Under the pieces are notes generated by a model. The model was not told where the DNA came from. It saw only the letters and a program-made list of their open reading frames with translations, and made no database searches. The position numbers and the translations under genes were made by a program. A stretch of 64,000 nucleotides of DNA, taken from Anaerolineales bacterium (GTDB lineage Bacteria > Chloroflexota > Anaerolineae > Anaerolineales > Villigracilaceae). Location of the stretch: contig JAFGCG010000173.1 in NCBI GenBank assembly GCA_016932715.1, positions 28,752-92,751 on the forward strand, in the 5' to 3' direction. Positions 25,476-33,098 of the stretch are shown piece after piece; position 1 is the first letter of the stretch, and each line of letters opens with the position of its first letter.

Positions 25476-26513
25476 TCAGTCTGGATCTTCCAGACGCTTT
25501 ATGACGCGCTGGGTGATACCTGCGATCATGATCATGGCATGATTTGTATCTTCCAGGTGAAAGCCCAGCCTGCGCTTCACATCATAGGCTCCGCCTCCAA
25601 AGCGGACGAGACGAACCTTGTGCTCGAAAGCCTCCTGCAGGGCAGTGTACAGCAGCAGGAAATAACCGCCGGGCACATCATCTTCCAGGCCCAGGCCGAC
25701 GACGAGCTGGAGCTTGTTATCGCGTACGACCGCGCCGCATCCGACCAGCTTGCGGTCCTTGTGGATTTCGAGCCAGGTTCCATCGATCATGGAAAAATTT
25801 TCAAGCAGGCCGCGGATCCAGGGATTGGGCGCAGAGCCATGCCAGATCGAAACATTTCGAGTTAACTTCAGAACCCTGTCGATCTCCGAAACGGTTCTGT
25901 GTTTGGTGAGAACCAGTCCATTTTTTTCCGCTTCACGCAGGTTGCGTTTGTAGTGCTGGCGGTCATGCTTATTGCCCGATTCAAGATACGCTTCGAAGCT
26001 TTCCCATTCCACGGGCATGTACGTGCCGGGCTCCGAAATGGTGATCGGTTCAAACCCCGCGGGCCAGACCGGGTATCGCAATTGTTCGGTCAACAGGTAA
26101 TCGAAGAGCAGGAAGGAGCAGCGCTGCTGCTTGAATTGCTCGCGTGCAGCCTGTGCCAGTATTGTCAGCGCCGCATCGCGCAGCGGCTCCTCCGGTAATA
26201 GTAAAGCGGATGTCTCTGCAAGCGGCGAGCGACAGATGAGCAGCGGCCGGTGTTTGAAGACTGAAGCCATAAAGCGCCGCGCAACCTCCGGAAGAGGCAA
26301 AGGTTCATTGTATACTTTAAACAGAGCAGCCCCTGCAACCGGTGTCTTTTTGTCCCACACAATCAGGTATGTAGGGGGACAATCGGGCATGGCGCGTTCC
26401 CCGAACTGATACCACCTGTGACTTTGAAAGCCGCGCCCGGCGGCGACGCGATTCCAAATCTCCGGTTCTATTTCATGGATACTGTTGAAAACCTGCACAT
26501 TTAGCTTTGCCAT
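25476..26513 (-). CDS. GNAT/FemAB-like acyltransferase heading the terpene operon
   Basis: A 345-residue protein with a C-terminal GNAT-type domain: KHDRQHYKRNLREAEKNGL near 180-200 resembles FemAB-like or CATRA-like proteins, and later strands read KLVGCGAVVRDNKLQLVVGLGLED. The N-terminal half looks like a second, degenerate GNAT fold, as in FemAB proteins. The acceptor is unknown. The start at 26513 is set by GGGAG; an upstream extension lacks support. A gap of 144 bases separates it from the Rv3378c-like gene, but all genes to 20834 run the same way with no terminator visible, so it may be the first gene of the operon and could modify the terpene or an amine partner. This is inference. Confidence 0.75.
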   Translation of the reverse strand: MAKLNVQVFNSIHEIEPEIWNRVAAGRGFQSHRWYQFGERAMPDCPPTYLIVWDKKTPVAGAALFKVYNEPLPLPEVARRFMASVFKHRPLLICRSPLAETSALLLPEEPLRDAALTILAQAAREQFKQQRCSFLLFDYLLTEQLRYPVWPAGFEPITISEPGTYMPVEWESFEAYLESGNKHDRQHYKRNLREAEKNGLVLTKHRTVSEIDRVLKLTRNVSIWHGSAPNPWIRGLLENFSMIDGTWLEIHKDRKLVGCGAVVRDNKLQLVVGLGLEDDVPGGYFLLLYTALQEAFEHKVRLVRFGGGAYDVKRRLGFHLEDTNHAMIMIAGITQRVIKRLEDPD

Positions 26514-26595
26514 GCTTACTCCCGTGCACTTCCATTTTACTTTACCTGAGCGGGCTAAAAACGTACGTTTCAAAAGTGCAAACTACCTGGGTCTG

Positions 26596-26601
26596 ATTAT
26601 A
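26596..26601 (-). promoter_or_regulatory. Candidate -10 box for the terpene operon
   Basis: A TATAAT on the minus strand lies about 83 bases before the GNAT start. No convincing -35 is present at the right distance, so it may need an activator or be a chance match. Confidence 0.3.
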
Positions 26602-26715
26602 GAATCTTATCGAGGCTGTGCTGTGCAAAATTATACCTTTCTTCACTACCGGACAGGTTTTGTGGCGTCATGCGTTTTTTACCACACACCTGCCCCGGGC
26701 GCAGGTGCCGGGGAA

Positions 26716-26784
26716 GGGCACGAAGTATCACGAAGGGAGAGCCTTAAGATTTGCCTTTGTGCCCCTTCGTGACCTTCGTGGTGA
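26716..26784. repeat. Interspersed inverted repeat with CACGAAG arms
   Basis: The left arm GGCACGAAGTATCACGAAGG and the right arm CCTTCGTGACCTTCGTGGTG are imperfect reverse complements. The element abuts the broken PPC-domain gene and has replaced its 5' end. It is related in style, not clearly in sequence, to the ACCACGGAG repeats. Confidence 0.7.
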
Positions 26785-26803
26785 GGATTTTGAATTTTGT
26801 CCG

Positions 26804-27143
26804 GTAGCAAATATCTTTCGTCTAAAACCCGGGCAGGATCTGTTCGACTCGCTGGGGACTTTCATTAAAGAAAGGCATCTGGAAGCCGGGTGTGTATGAG
26901 CGGCGTTGGGAGCCTGACCCATGCGAACTTACGGCTGGCAAACCGCGATTTTTACACCGAATATGAGAGTCATTTCGAGATTGTTTCCATCACCGGAACA
27001 GTGTCCATTCACGGCTCACATCTGCACATCGCGATTTCCGCTGGCGCCGGAAAAAACGTCGGCGGGCATTTGGTCGCAGGGTCGATCTTTCAACGCGGCT
27101 AAAAACTCATCCTGATTTCATACTGTCCGTTCAAGCCCAGACA
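26804..27143 (+). pseudogene. Broken PPC-domain (DUF296) DNA-binding-type protein
   Basis: Conceptual translation with frame changes gives a PPC/DUF296 domain. It begins RLKPGQDLFDSLGTFIKERH in one frame, is cut by TGA at 26893-26895, and continues in another frame as SGVGSLTHANLRLANRDFY, then HGSHLHIAISAGAGKNVGGH. A single missing base between GTA and TGAGC explains the first break. A second frameshift near 27090 turns SIFNAAK into a stop. The 5' end is lost next to a repeat element. PPC proteins include plant AHL and small bacterial proteins of unclear role. The gene is inactive as it stands unless the shifts are assembly errors. Confidence 0.75.
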
Positions 27144-27276
27144 TTTTCCGAGCCGTGCCAGTTGCGGCAGGTCGACATAGACATAGGTCGTTGAACTCCG
27201 CCAAAGCCGTCGTGTTGCCTTCGTGCCGGATTGCGCCGCCCATGATGATCAGTAAGTCATAGATAAAATTCGGCAG
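27120..27276 (-). pseudogene. Fragment of a nucleoside hydrolase (IunH/RihA-type)
   Basis: On the minus strand 27188-27276 reads IMGGAIRHEGNTTALAEFN, which matches the conserved middle of inosine-uridine nucleoside hydrolases (MGGA, then GN and AEFN). A shifted frame then gives VYVDLPQ, like the following Asp loop, and runs to a stop near 27103. The rest of the gene is missing. It sits directly downstream of rbsK, a common partner because it would supply ribose from nucleosides. The fragment suggests loss of nucleoside salvage here. Confidence 0.6.
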
Positions 27277-27330
27277 GGGCACAGCGGTCAAGGATTGCTT
27301 TGACCATTATTTGTCTCGCTGTGCCCCTGC
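27272..27330. repeat. Nested inverted repeat at the 3' end of rbsK
   Basis: GCAGGGGCACAGCG (27272-27285) pairs exactly with 27317-27330, inside which GGTCAA (27285-27290) pairs with TTGACC (27299-27304). The right arm lies in the rbsK coding end. It could act as a 3' mRNA structure or mark the deletion joint between rbsK and the nucleoside-hydrolase fragment. Confidence 0.6.
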
Positions 27331-28227
27331 AAAACATGCTACCGCTTCTCTGGTGGGGAGGGATGGTTGCGCGCCGAACTTTGTCGCTGCCAGCGCTCCG
27401 CAGGCGCACCCATAGCGGACAGCTTCCTCAAGCAATTTGTTTTGCAATAGTGCAGATGCAAATCCGCCGATGAACGCGTCGCCTGCGGCGGTCGTGTCAA
27501 CCACCTCTACCTCGAATGCAGGCACGTGTTTTGTCATTTCTTTGGTGACGATCAACGCGCCGTTCGCGCCCAGCGTGACGATCACATTCTGTGCGCCGCG
27601 TCCGAGCAATGTCTTTGCGGCTTTTTCAGCCGAGGGGAGATCGTGGATCGGCTGGTCTGTCAGCAGGCTCAGTTCAGATTCATTGGGGAGCAGGAAATCC
27701 GGGAGCGCGATCAATTCATCGGGCAGGGAACGCGCCGGCGCGGGGTTGAGCAGAACGCGTAGTCCGTTCGCCTTTGCATACCGTGCCGCAGAGAAAACCG
27801 TCTCGACTGGAATTTCCAGCTGGAGCAGGAGCAGCTTGTGGTCGGAAAAAGAGACGCTGTCCAGGTCCGCCGGACTCACTTTGCCGTTGCCTCCCGGCGA
27901 TAAGACGATGCTGTTCTGCCCGTTCGCATCCAGGACGATGATGGCGGTGCCGGTTGCTGCCTTAGAATCCACTTGCACGTGAGAAGTGTTCACATTGTTT
28001 TGCTTGAGGTTGTCGATGAGCCCCGGTCCGAAGCTGTCGTTTCCCACGCGCCCGACCATTGCCACTGATGTACCCTGTCTCGCCGCGGCGACGGCCTGGT
28101 TTGCCCCCTTGCCTCCGGGGATGATCTGTAAGTCCTCCCCGCTGATCGTCTCACCCGGACCCGGAAAGTGCGCGGCGCGAACGACCAGATCTGCATTCAG
28201 GGACCCAATGACGAGAATATCAGGCAT
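27307..28227 (-). CDS. rbsK: Ribokinase
   Basis: A 306-residue PfkB-family sugar kinase. N-terminal GSLNADLVV (8-16), GGKGANQAVAAARQG (38-52) and the C-terminal catalytic loop DTTAAGDAFIGGFA near 242-255, with D248 as base, match ribokinase closely. It phosphorylates D-ribose at O5 for entry into the pentose phosphate pathway and PRPP synthesis. It lies 24 bases after nadB, the last gene of a nadC-nadA-nadB-rbsK transcript, and is followed by the remains of a nucleoside hydrolase, which would have supplied its substrate. Confidence 0.93.
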   Translation of the reverse strand: MPDILVIGSLNADLVVRAAHFPGPGETISGEDLQIIPGGKGANQAVAAARQGTSVAMVGRVGNDSFGPGLIDNLKQNNVNTSHVQVDSKAATGTAIIVLDANGQNSIVLSPGGNGKVSPADLDSVSFSDHKLLLLQLEIPVETVFSAARYAKANGLRVLLNPAPARSLPDELIALPDFLLPNESELSLLTDQPIHDLPSAEKAAKTLLGRGAQNVIVTLGANGALIVTKEMTKHVPAFEVEVVDTTAAGDAFIGGFASALLQNKLLEEAVRYGCACGALAATKFGAQPSLPTREAVACFAGAQRDK

Positions 28228-28251
28228 GGAGGTGTTTTACTGCCAATGGAA

Positions 28252-29853
28252 TTAGATCAGCCGGTCTCCAACTGTGACCGAATCCTGCCGGTAATGGCAG
28301 CCCCGGCTCTGACGGTTGTGTTGGGCGGCTTGCGCCACGATCAACGCGGCTTCGACCGCGTTGCGCAGCCCGATCAATCCATCGCTCAATTTGGTCGTGC
28401 GGTAGAACGTTTCGATCTCGTTCTGCAGGTGCCGCAGTTCGCGGATGGCGCGCGCCAGGCGATCTCCGCTGCGGACGAGGCCGACGTAATGCCACATGAT
28501 GTTCTGGATCGTCTGCATGTCGCCCTGAATGAGGGCGGGATCGCGGTCGTCGGTCAGGCCGCTTTCATCCCAGGGCGGAATGTCTTCGCCGCGCGGCACG
28601 CTGGGCGGATTTTCATCCAGTCTCTGTTCGATATGTTTGGCAGAGCGATGACCCCAGACCAACCCCTCCAGAAGCGACGTCGAAGCCAGCCGGTTCGCGC
28701 CGTGCAGCCCCGTCGCGGAAACCTCTCCCACCGCGTACAGGTTGGCAATATTGGTTCGCCCCCATTCATCCACTGCCGCGCCGCCGCAGAAGTAATGTGC
28801 AGCCGGTACAACCGGTATGGGTCCGTGCGAGATGTCAATTCCGACTTTCATACAAGTGGCATAAATATTGGGGAAACGCTGCCGGATGGCATCGGCGGGC
28901 ATGTGGGAGGCAATATCCAGCAGGACGTAGGAATAATTGTTTTCGAGCATTTCCGTATGGATGGCGCGCGCGACCACATCGCGCGGAGCCAGGTCTTTCC
29001 ATTCGGGTGAGTACTTCTCCATGAATGGCTGTCCCCCGGGTGTGAGCAGGATGCCTCCTTCGCCGCGCACTGCCTCACTGATCAGGAACCCTTCCGCACC
29101 CGGCTCGGCAAGCGCCGTGGGATGGAACTGCACATACTCTGCATTGATGATCCGGGCGCCGGCGCGGGATGCCATTGCCAGTCCGTCGCCGCGTGCGCCC
29201 GGCGGGTTGGTGGTATTGCGGTAAATCCGCCCGATCCCGCCTGTGGCCAGGATCGTTGTACTGGCAAGTGTACGATGGATGGCGCCCTTGTTCCGGTCGA
29301 ACACATACGCGCCGTAACACCGGATCGGTTCGTAGGTATCTAGTGGGTTGCGCGAATGATGTGGGTAGGTGATCAGGTCCACGGCGGTCGCGTTGGCGAA
29401 CCACTCGATATTCGGTTTCTGCCTGACCACGGCAATGAGCCCGCGGCTGATGGCGGCGCCCGTCCCGTCTCCCACATGCAGGATGCGCCGGCGCGAATGC
29501 GCAGCTTCCTGCCCCCATTCCAGTTGGCCGCTTTGACTGCGGTCGAATTCTATCCCGGCATGTTCGATCAGGATTTTCTGCAGAAGCAGTGGTCCCTCTT
29601 CCGCCAGGATGTGAGCTGCTTCCGGCAGGCTGGCGCCGGCGCCCGCCGCGAGAATGTCTTCCACTAAAAGATCCGCGCTGTCATCCAGCCCGCGGCTGAT
29701 GATGCCTCCCTGGGCATAGCTCGTGTTTGACTCGTGCGGATCCGGCGCGCGGGTGATGATTGTGATGCGTCGCTTTGGATCCTGTGCCAGTTGCAGCGCC
29801 GCGCTGGCTCCCGCGATCCCACTGCCGATGATCAGAACGTCGGTCTTTAACAT
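28252..29853 (-). CDS. nadB: L-aspartate oxidase
   Basis: A 533-residue flavoprotein of the succinate dehydrogenase/fumarate reductase family. The FAD-binding loop GSGIAGASAALQLA is at residues 10-23, followed by NTSYAQGGI near 43, typical of NadB. The substrate region has HFCGGAAVDEWGRT near 348 and the FAD loop GLHGANRLASTSLLEGLVWG near 374. It oxidises L-aspartate to iminoaspartate, which NadA condenses with dihydroxyacetone phosphate. Its start overlaps the nadA stop (TGATG). Confidence 0.95.
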   Translation of the reverse strand: MLKTDVLIIGSGIAGASAALQLAQDPKRRITIITRAPDPHESNTSYAQGGIISRGLDDSADLLVEDILAAGAGASLPEAAHILAEEGPLLLQKILIEHAGIEFDRSQSGQLEWGQEAAHSRRRILHVGDGTGAAISRGLIAVVRQKPNIEWFANATAVDLITYPHHSRNPLDTYEPIRCYGAYVFDRNKGAIHRTLASTTILATGGIGRIYRNTTNPPGARGDGLAMASRAGARIINAEYVQFHPTALAEPGAEGFLISEAVRGEGGILLTPGGQPFMEKYSPEWKDLAPRDVVARAIHTEMLENNYSYVLLDIASHMPADAIRQRFPNIYATCMKVGIDISHGPIPVVPAAHYFCGGAAVDEWGRTNIANLYAVGEVSATGLHGANRLASTSLLEGLVWGHRSAKHIEQRLDENPPSVPRGEDIPPWDESGLTDDRDPALIQGDMQTIQNIMWHYVGLVRSGDRLARAIRELRHLQNEIETFYRTTKLSDGLIGLRNAVEAALIVAQAAQHNRQSRGCHYRQDSVTVGDRLI

Positions 29854-30905
29854 CAGCCGATCCCGATCATTCTCTGCACGGCGCGTTCGGCGCGCAGGCG
29901 GATATCTTCAGGCACTTCGATCACGTAGCGATTGTATTTGAGTGCGTTCAACGTATCTTCCATCGTAATGGTATTCATATGTGGACAGCGCACCATGCAC
30001 AACCGCAGCATGTCCTTCTCCGGGTTTTCGGCGGCGATGTTGTCTCCCATCGCGCACTCGGTCAACAGCAGGTATTGCGGCGCGGCGGTCTGGCGTACAT
30101 ACTTGATCATCGCGCCTGTGCTGCCTGAAAAGTCTGATGCATTCGTGACTTCCGGGCTGCACTCGGGGTGAGCGAGGATGGCTACCTCCGGGAACTGCGC
30201 ACGCACAGTCGTAATATCCTGCACTGTAAATTTTTCATGGACCTCGCAGCGTCCGCGCCAGCCGATTAATACCTTTTCGCCCTCACCCCCGGCCCCTCTC
30301 CCAGAGGGAGAGGGGAGAGGTGTGGGAGGAAATATGATTTGCCTCCCCGTCTCGTGTGCGACGTTGCTGGCGAGATATTCATCTGGAAGAAAGATGATCG
30401 CGTCGCTCTCGAGCGAATTCACCACGGCTACCGCATTGCCGGATGTACAGCAAATGTCGCTTTCGGCTTTCACGTCAGCGTAGGTGTTGACATACGTCAC
30501 CACCGGAACGCCGGGATACTGTTCCCTGAGCGAACGGACATCCTCTGCGGTGATGCTGGCTGCCAGCGAACAACCCGCGCGTTCGGACGGCAGGAGAACC
30601 GTTTTGGTGGGGTTCAGGATCTTCGCGGTTTCCGCCATGAACTTCACCCCGCAGAACACGATCATATCCTTATCGGTCTGCGCGGCTTTGCGGCTCAACT
30701 CGAGCGAATCACCGACGAAATCGGGGATCGAGTAATACAAGGCCGGTTCCATATAGTTGTGCCCCAGGATCACCGCGTTCTTCTCCTTTTTGAGGGCGTT
30801 GATCTCCACGGCCAATTCTGCCTTGTAACGCAATTCGACGTCGGGCACCACTTTTTCGAGCCGCGCCCTCATCTTTTCGTACATAACTGTAATTTCTTGG
30901 TTCAT
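29853..30905 (-). CDS. nadA: Quinolinate synthase with in-frame repeat insertion
   Basis: A 350-residue NadA that forms quinolinate from iminoaspartate and dihydroxyacetone phosphate using a [4Fe-4S] cluster. Cluster cysteines are C85 in FCGVKFMAE, C220 in WRGRCEVHEKF and the Cys of RCPHMNTI near 314. ILGHNYMEP (46-54) is the family start signature. Residues about 192-211 (PTPLPSPSGRGAGGEGE) are not part of the family: they are translated from a palindromic repeat inserted in frame at 30276-30332 just before the second cluster Cys. The reading frame is intact, so the enzyme may still work with a surface loop. It overlaps nadB by one base and follows nadC by one base. Confidence 0.94.
   Translation of the reverse strand: MNQEITVMYEKMRARLEKVVPDVELRYKAELAVEINALKKEKNAVILGHNYMEPALYYSIPDFVGDSLELSRKAAQTDKDMIVFCGVKFMAETAKILNPTKTVLLPSERAGCSLAASITAEDVRSLREQYPGVPVVTYVNTYADVKAESDICCTSGNAVAVVNSLESDAIIFLPDEYLASNVAHETGRQIIFPPTPLPSPSGRGAGGEGEKVLIGWRGRCEVHEKFTVQDITTVRAQFPEVAILAHPECSPEVTNASDFSGSTGAMIKYVRQTAAPQYLLLTECAMGDNIAAENPEKDMLRLCMVRCPHMNTITMEDTLNALKYNRYVIEVPEDIRLRAERAVQRMIGIG
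30276..30332. repeat. Palindromic repeat inside nadA
   Basis: The core stem CCCCTCTCCC (30293-30302) pairs with 30306-30315 around AGA, flanked by CCTCACCCCC and GGTGTGGGAGG outer arms. Such units are normally intergenic; here the unit keeps the frame open. Confidence 0.85.
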
Positions 30906-30906
30906 G

Positions 30907-31758
30907 CTATTCCTTCACATAATCAAAACTAACATCGAAAACTTTTGCCGAGTGGGTCAGTGCGCCGATCGAAATGAAATCGACGCCTGTTTCGGCGATG
31001 AGGCGCACCGTTTCCAGCGCGACATTGCCCGAGGCTTCCAGCTTTGCGCGTCCGGCCGCCATTTTGACAGCCTCCGACATCATCGTAGTTGACATATTGT
31101 CCAGGAGGATTCTTTCGACTCCCAGGTCGAGCGCGGTCTTCACATCCGCAAGCGTGCGCGCCTCGACCTCGATCTGGAGTCCGTTATCGGAAGCGCGCGC
31201 ACGTCTGACGGCTTCCGTCAGCCCGCCCGCGAAGTCGATGTGATTGTCCTTGATCAGGATCATGTCGTACAGGCCAATGCGGTGATTTTCTCCGCCGCCG
31301 CGCCGGACGGCCAGCTTATCCACTGCCCGCAGACCGGGCGCGGTTTTGCGCGTGTCGAGGATCACCGCCCGCGTGCCGCTCACCGCATCCACGAATTGGC
31401 GGGTGAGCGTGGCGATCCCGGACATCCGGCCCAGGAAGTTGAGCGCGGTCCGTTCGGCGGTCAGCAGGCTGCGGGCGCGCCCCGAGACGATTGCCAGGAT
31501 CTGGCCCTCTTCCACATACGCGCCTTCCTCCACTTGTGATTCAACCTTAACCTCTGCGTCAAGCAGATGGTAGGCTGCCCGCGCCACATCCAGTCCTGCC
31601 AGGACGCCATCCTGTTTTGCGATGATCTTTCCCTTCATGCGCGCCTCGAGCGGCACGATGGAGTCTGTGGTGACGTCACCGGCGCCGATATCTTCCCTCA
31701 GCGCCGCGCGGATGGAATCCAGGATTTCTTTTGAGAGGTGAGTTTCAAGATTTTGCAT
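30907..31758 (-). CDS. nadC: Nicotinate-nucleotide pyrophosphorylase (carboxylating)
   Basis: A 283-residue quinolinate phosphoribosyltransferase, converting quinolinate and PRPP to nicotinate mononucleotide. Signatures: EDIGAGDVTTD (22-32), RTALNFLGRMSGIAT (103-117), LDTRKTAPGLR (133-143), KLAVRRGGGENHR and IKDNHI. The final loop ETGVDFISIGALTHS is also typical. It begins the nadC-nadA-nadB-rbsK transcript; the promoter should lie between it and the divergent transporter gene, where a 17-bp inverted repeat sits. Confidence 0.95.
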   Translation of the reverse strand: MQNLETHLSKEILDSIRAALREDIGAGDVTTDSIVPLEARMKGKIIAKQDGVLAGLDVARAAYHLLDAEVKVESQVEEGAYVEEGQILAIVSGRARSLLTAERTALNFLGRMSGIATLTRQFVDAVSGTRAVILDTRKTAPGLRAVDKLAVRRGGGENHRIGLYDMILIKDNHIDFAGGLTEAVRRARASDNGLQIEVEARTLADVKTALDLGVERILLDNMSTTMMSEAVKMAAGRAKLEASGNVALETVRLIAETGVDFISIGALTHSAKVFDVSFDYVKE

Positions 31759-31847
31759 GGTCGAATTGCCCGGCGTGTATTATAAGGCAAACCCTGTATT
31801 TCCCCCGGCAATAAATTAGTATGAGTTATCTCAAAAACCTCACCAAA

Positions 31848-31885
31848 TCCGTCATTGCGAGCCCTGGCGGGCTCGCAATGACGGA
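31848..31885. repeat. GTCATTGCGAG-type interspersed palindrome
   Basis: Arms at 31848-31864 and 31869-31885 are perfect 17-bp reverse complements around TGGC. The unit matches a repeat type seen in many bacterial genomes. It lies in the short divergent gap between nadC and the transporter gene. Confidence 0.85.
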
Positions 31886-31896
31886 AAATTGTGGCA

Positions 31897-31902
31897 TATA
31901 AT
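31897..31902 (+). promoter_or_regulatory. -10 box for the MFS transporter gene
   Basis: TATAAT, 20 bases before the GTG start at 31923 and immediately downstream of the palindrome. The -35 would fall inside the right arm of the repeat (GCAATG) and is weak. Confidence 0.45.
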
Positions 31903-31922
31903 TGCAGGGCTTTGGAGACCCC

Positions 31923-33098
31923 GTGAAAAAAATCTGGCCCTTCACCTTCTACTTTCTGTATTTTGCTGCTTTCGCGTCCGCCCTGCCGTTCTTTGTCCTT
32001 TTCTATCAGAGCCTGGGCTTCAACGGTGCACAGATCGGTTTGCTGACCGGCGTCCCTCCGCTGATCACTCTCTTCGCCTCGCCCACCTGGACCAGCTTTG
32101 CCGATGCAAAGCAGCGGCATAAGTTTGTGATGGGGCTTGGCATTGTTATTTCGGCCATAGCCATAATTTGCCTGCCATTCTTTACAGGTTTTACGCTCGT
32201 TTTTATTATCATCATCCTGTTCTACATTTTCATATCGCCTGTCGCCTCCCTGGCAGATAGCGCCACCATGGCCATGCTGGGAGAGGAACGGGCGATGTAT
32301 GGACGCATCCGGCTCGGCGGCACCATTGGATTTGGATTGTTCGCGCCGATTGCAGGCGCGCTGGTGGAGGATTATGGTCTGAAGATTGGGTTCTGGGCTT
32401 TCTCAGCGATCATGCTGGTGAATTTTTTTATCAGCCAGAGACTTTCACATGGTTCGCACGAGGTCAGTACGTCGAACAGTATTAGTATTCGCGTATTGTT
32501 GACCAATCGGCGCTGGATCAATTTCTTGTTTCTTGCATTCCTGGGCGGGATTGGAGGATTTTCGGCTGCCTCCTATTTATTTCCCTACATGGCTGAGATG
32601 GGCGCGAACGAATCGACGATGGGATGGGCGCTGACGATTGCGACGCTGACCGAAATCCCGATCTTCTTTTTTGGGAATCGACTTGTCAGGAAGTTTGGAG
32701 CGTATGGCTTGCTGACACTGTCGCTGGCGATGTTCGGTATTCGCGCTTTGCTCTTCGCTGCGGTGAGTGTCCCATTGCTCGTATTGGTTGTGCAGGTGTT
32801 TGGCGGCATGATCTTCCCCGCCATGTGGGCGGCCGGCGTTTCCTATGCCGATGAAAACGCGCCCGCGGGCTTGAAATCCAGTGCCCAGGGCCTCTTTGGG
32901 GCGGCGTCGTTTGGCGTGGGTGCGGCGTTCAGCGGGTTTATTAGCGGCTTGCTGCTGGAAAGCATCGGTGGGCGCGGGATGTTCCTGGTCTTGGGGATCA
33001 TTATTCTTGTGGGGCTTGCGATCGCGGAGGGGATCAGGCGGCTTTTCCCCGAAAAGAGCGATCTTCCCCAAGCCGCAGCTTTTCCTAGCGACAAATAA
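31923..33098 (+). CDS. MFS transporter (MFS_1-like / LacY-like group)
   Basis: A 391-residue transporter with twelve predicted helices. The opening WPFTFYFLYFAAFASALPFFVLFYQSLGFNGAQIGLLTG is of the MFS_1-like group (nucleoside, phenylpropionate or sugar importers). The loop between helices 2 and 3 reads SFADAKQRHK, the family's GxxxDRxxRR-like turn. The substrate is not predictable. The GTG at 31923 is chosen because GGAG lies six bases upstream; an earlier ATG at 31902 overlaps the -10 box. The last 14 bases overlap the convergent stress-protein gene. Confidence 0.85.
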   Translation: MKKIWPFTFYFLYFAAFASALPFFVLFYQSLGFNGAQIGLLTGVPPLITLFASPTWTSFADAKQRHKFVMGLGIVISAIAIICLPFFTGFTLVFIIIILFYIFISPVASLADSATMAMLGEERAMYGRIRLGGTIGFGLFAPIAGALVEDYGLKIGFWAFSAIMLVNFFISQRLSHGSHEVSTSNSISIRVLLTNRRWINFLFLAFLGGIGGFSAASYLFPYMAEMGANESTMGWALTIATLTEIPIFFFGNRLVRKFGAYGLLTLSLAMFGIRALLFAAVSVPLLVLVVQVFGGMIFPAMWAAGVSYADENAPAGLKSSAQGLFGAASFGVGAAFSGFISGLLLESIGGRGMFLVLGIIILVGLAIAEGIRRLFPEKSDLPQAAAFPSDK

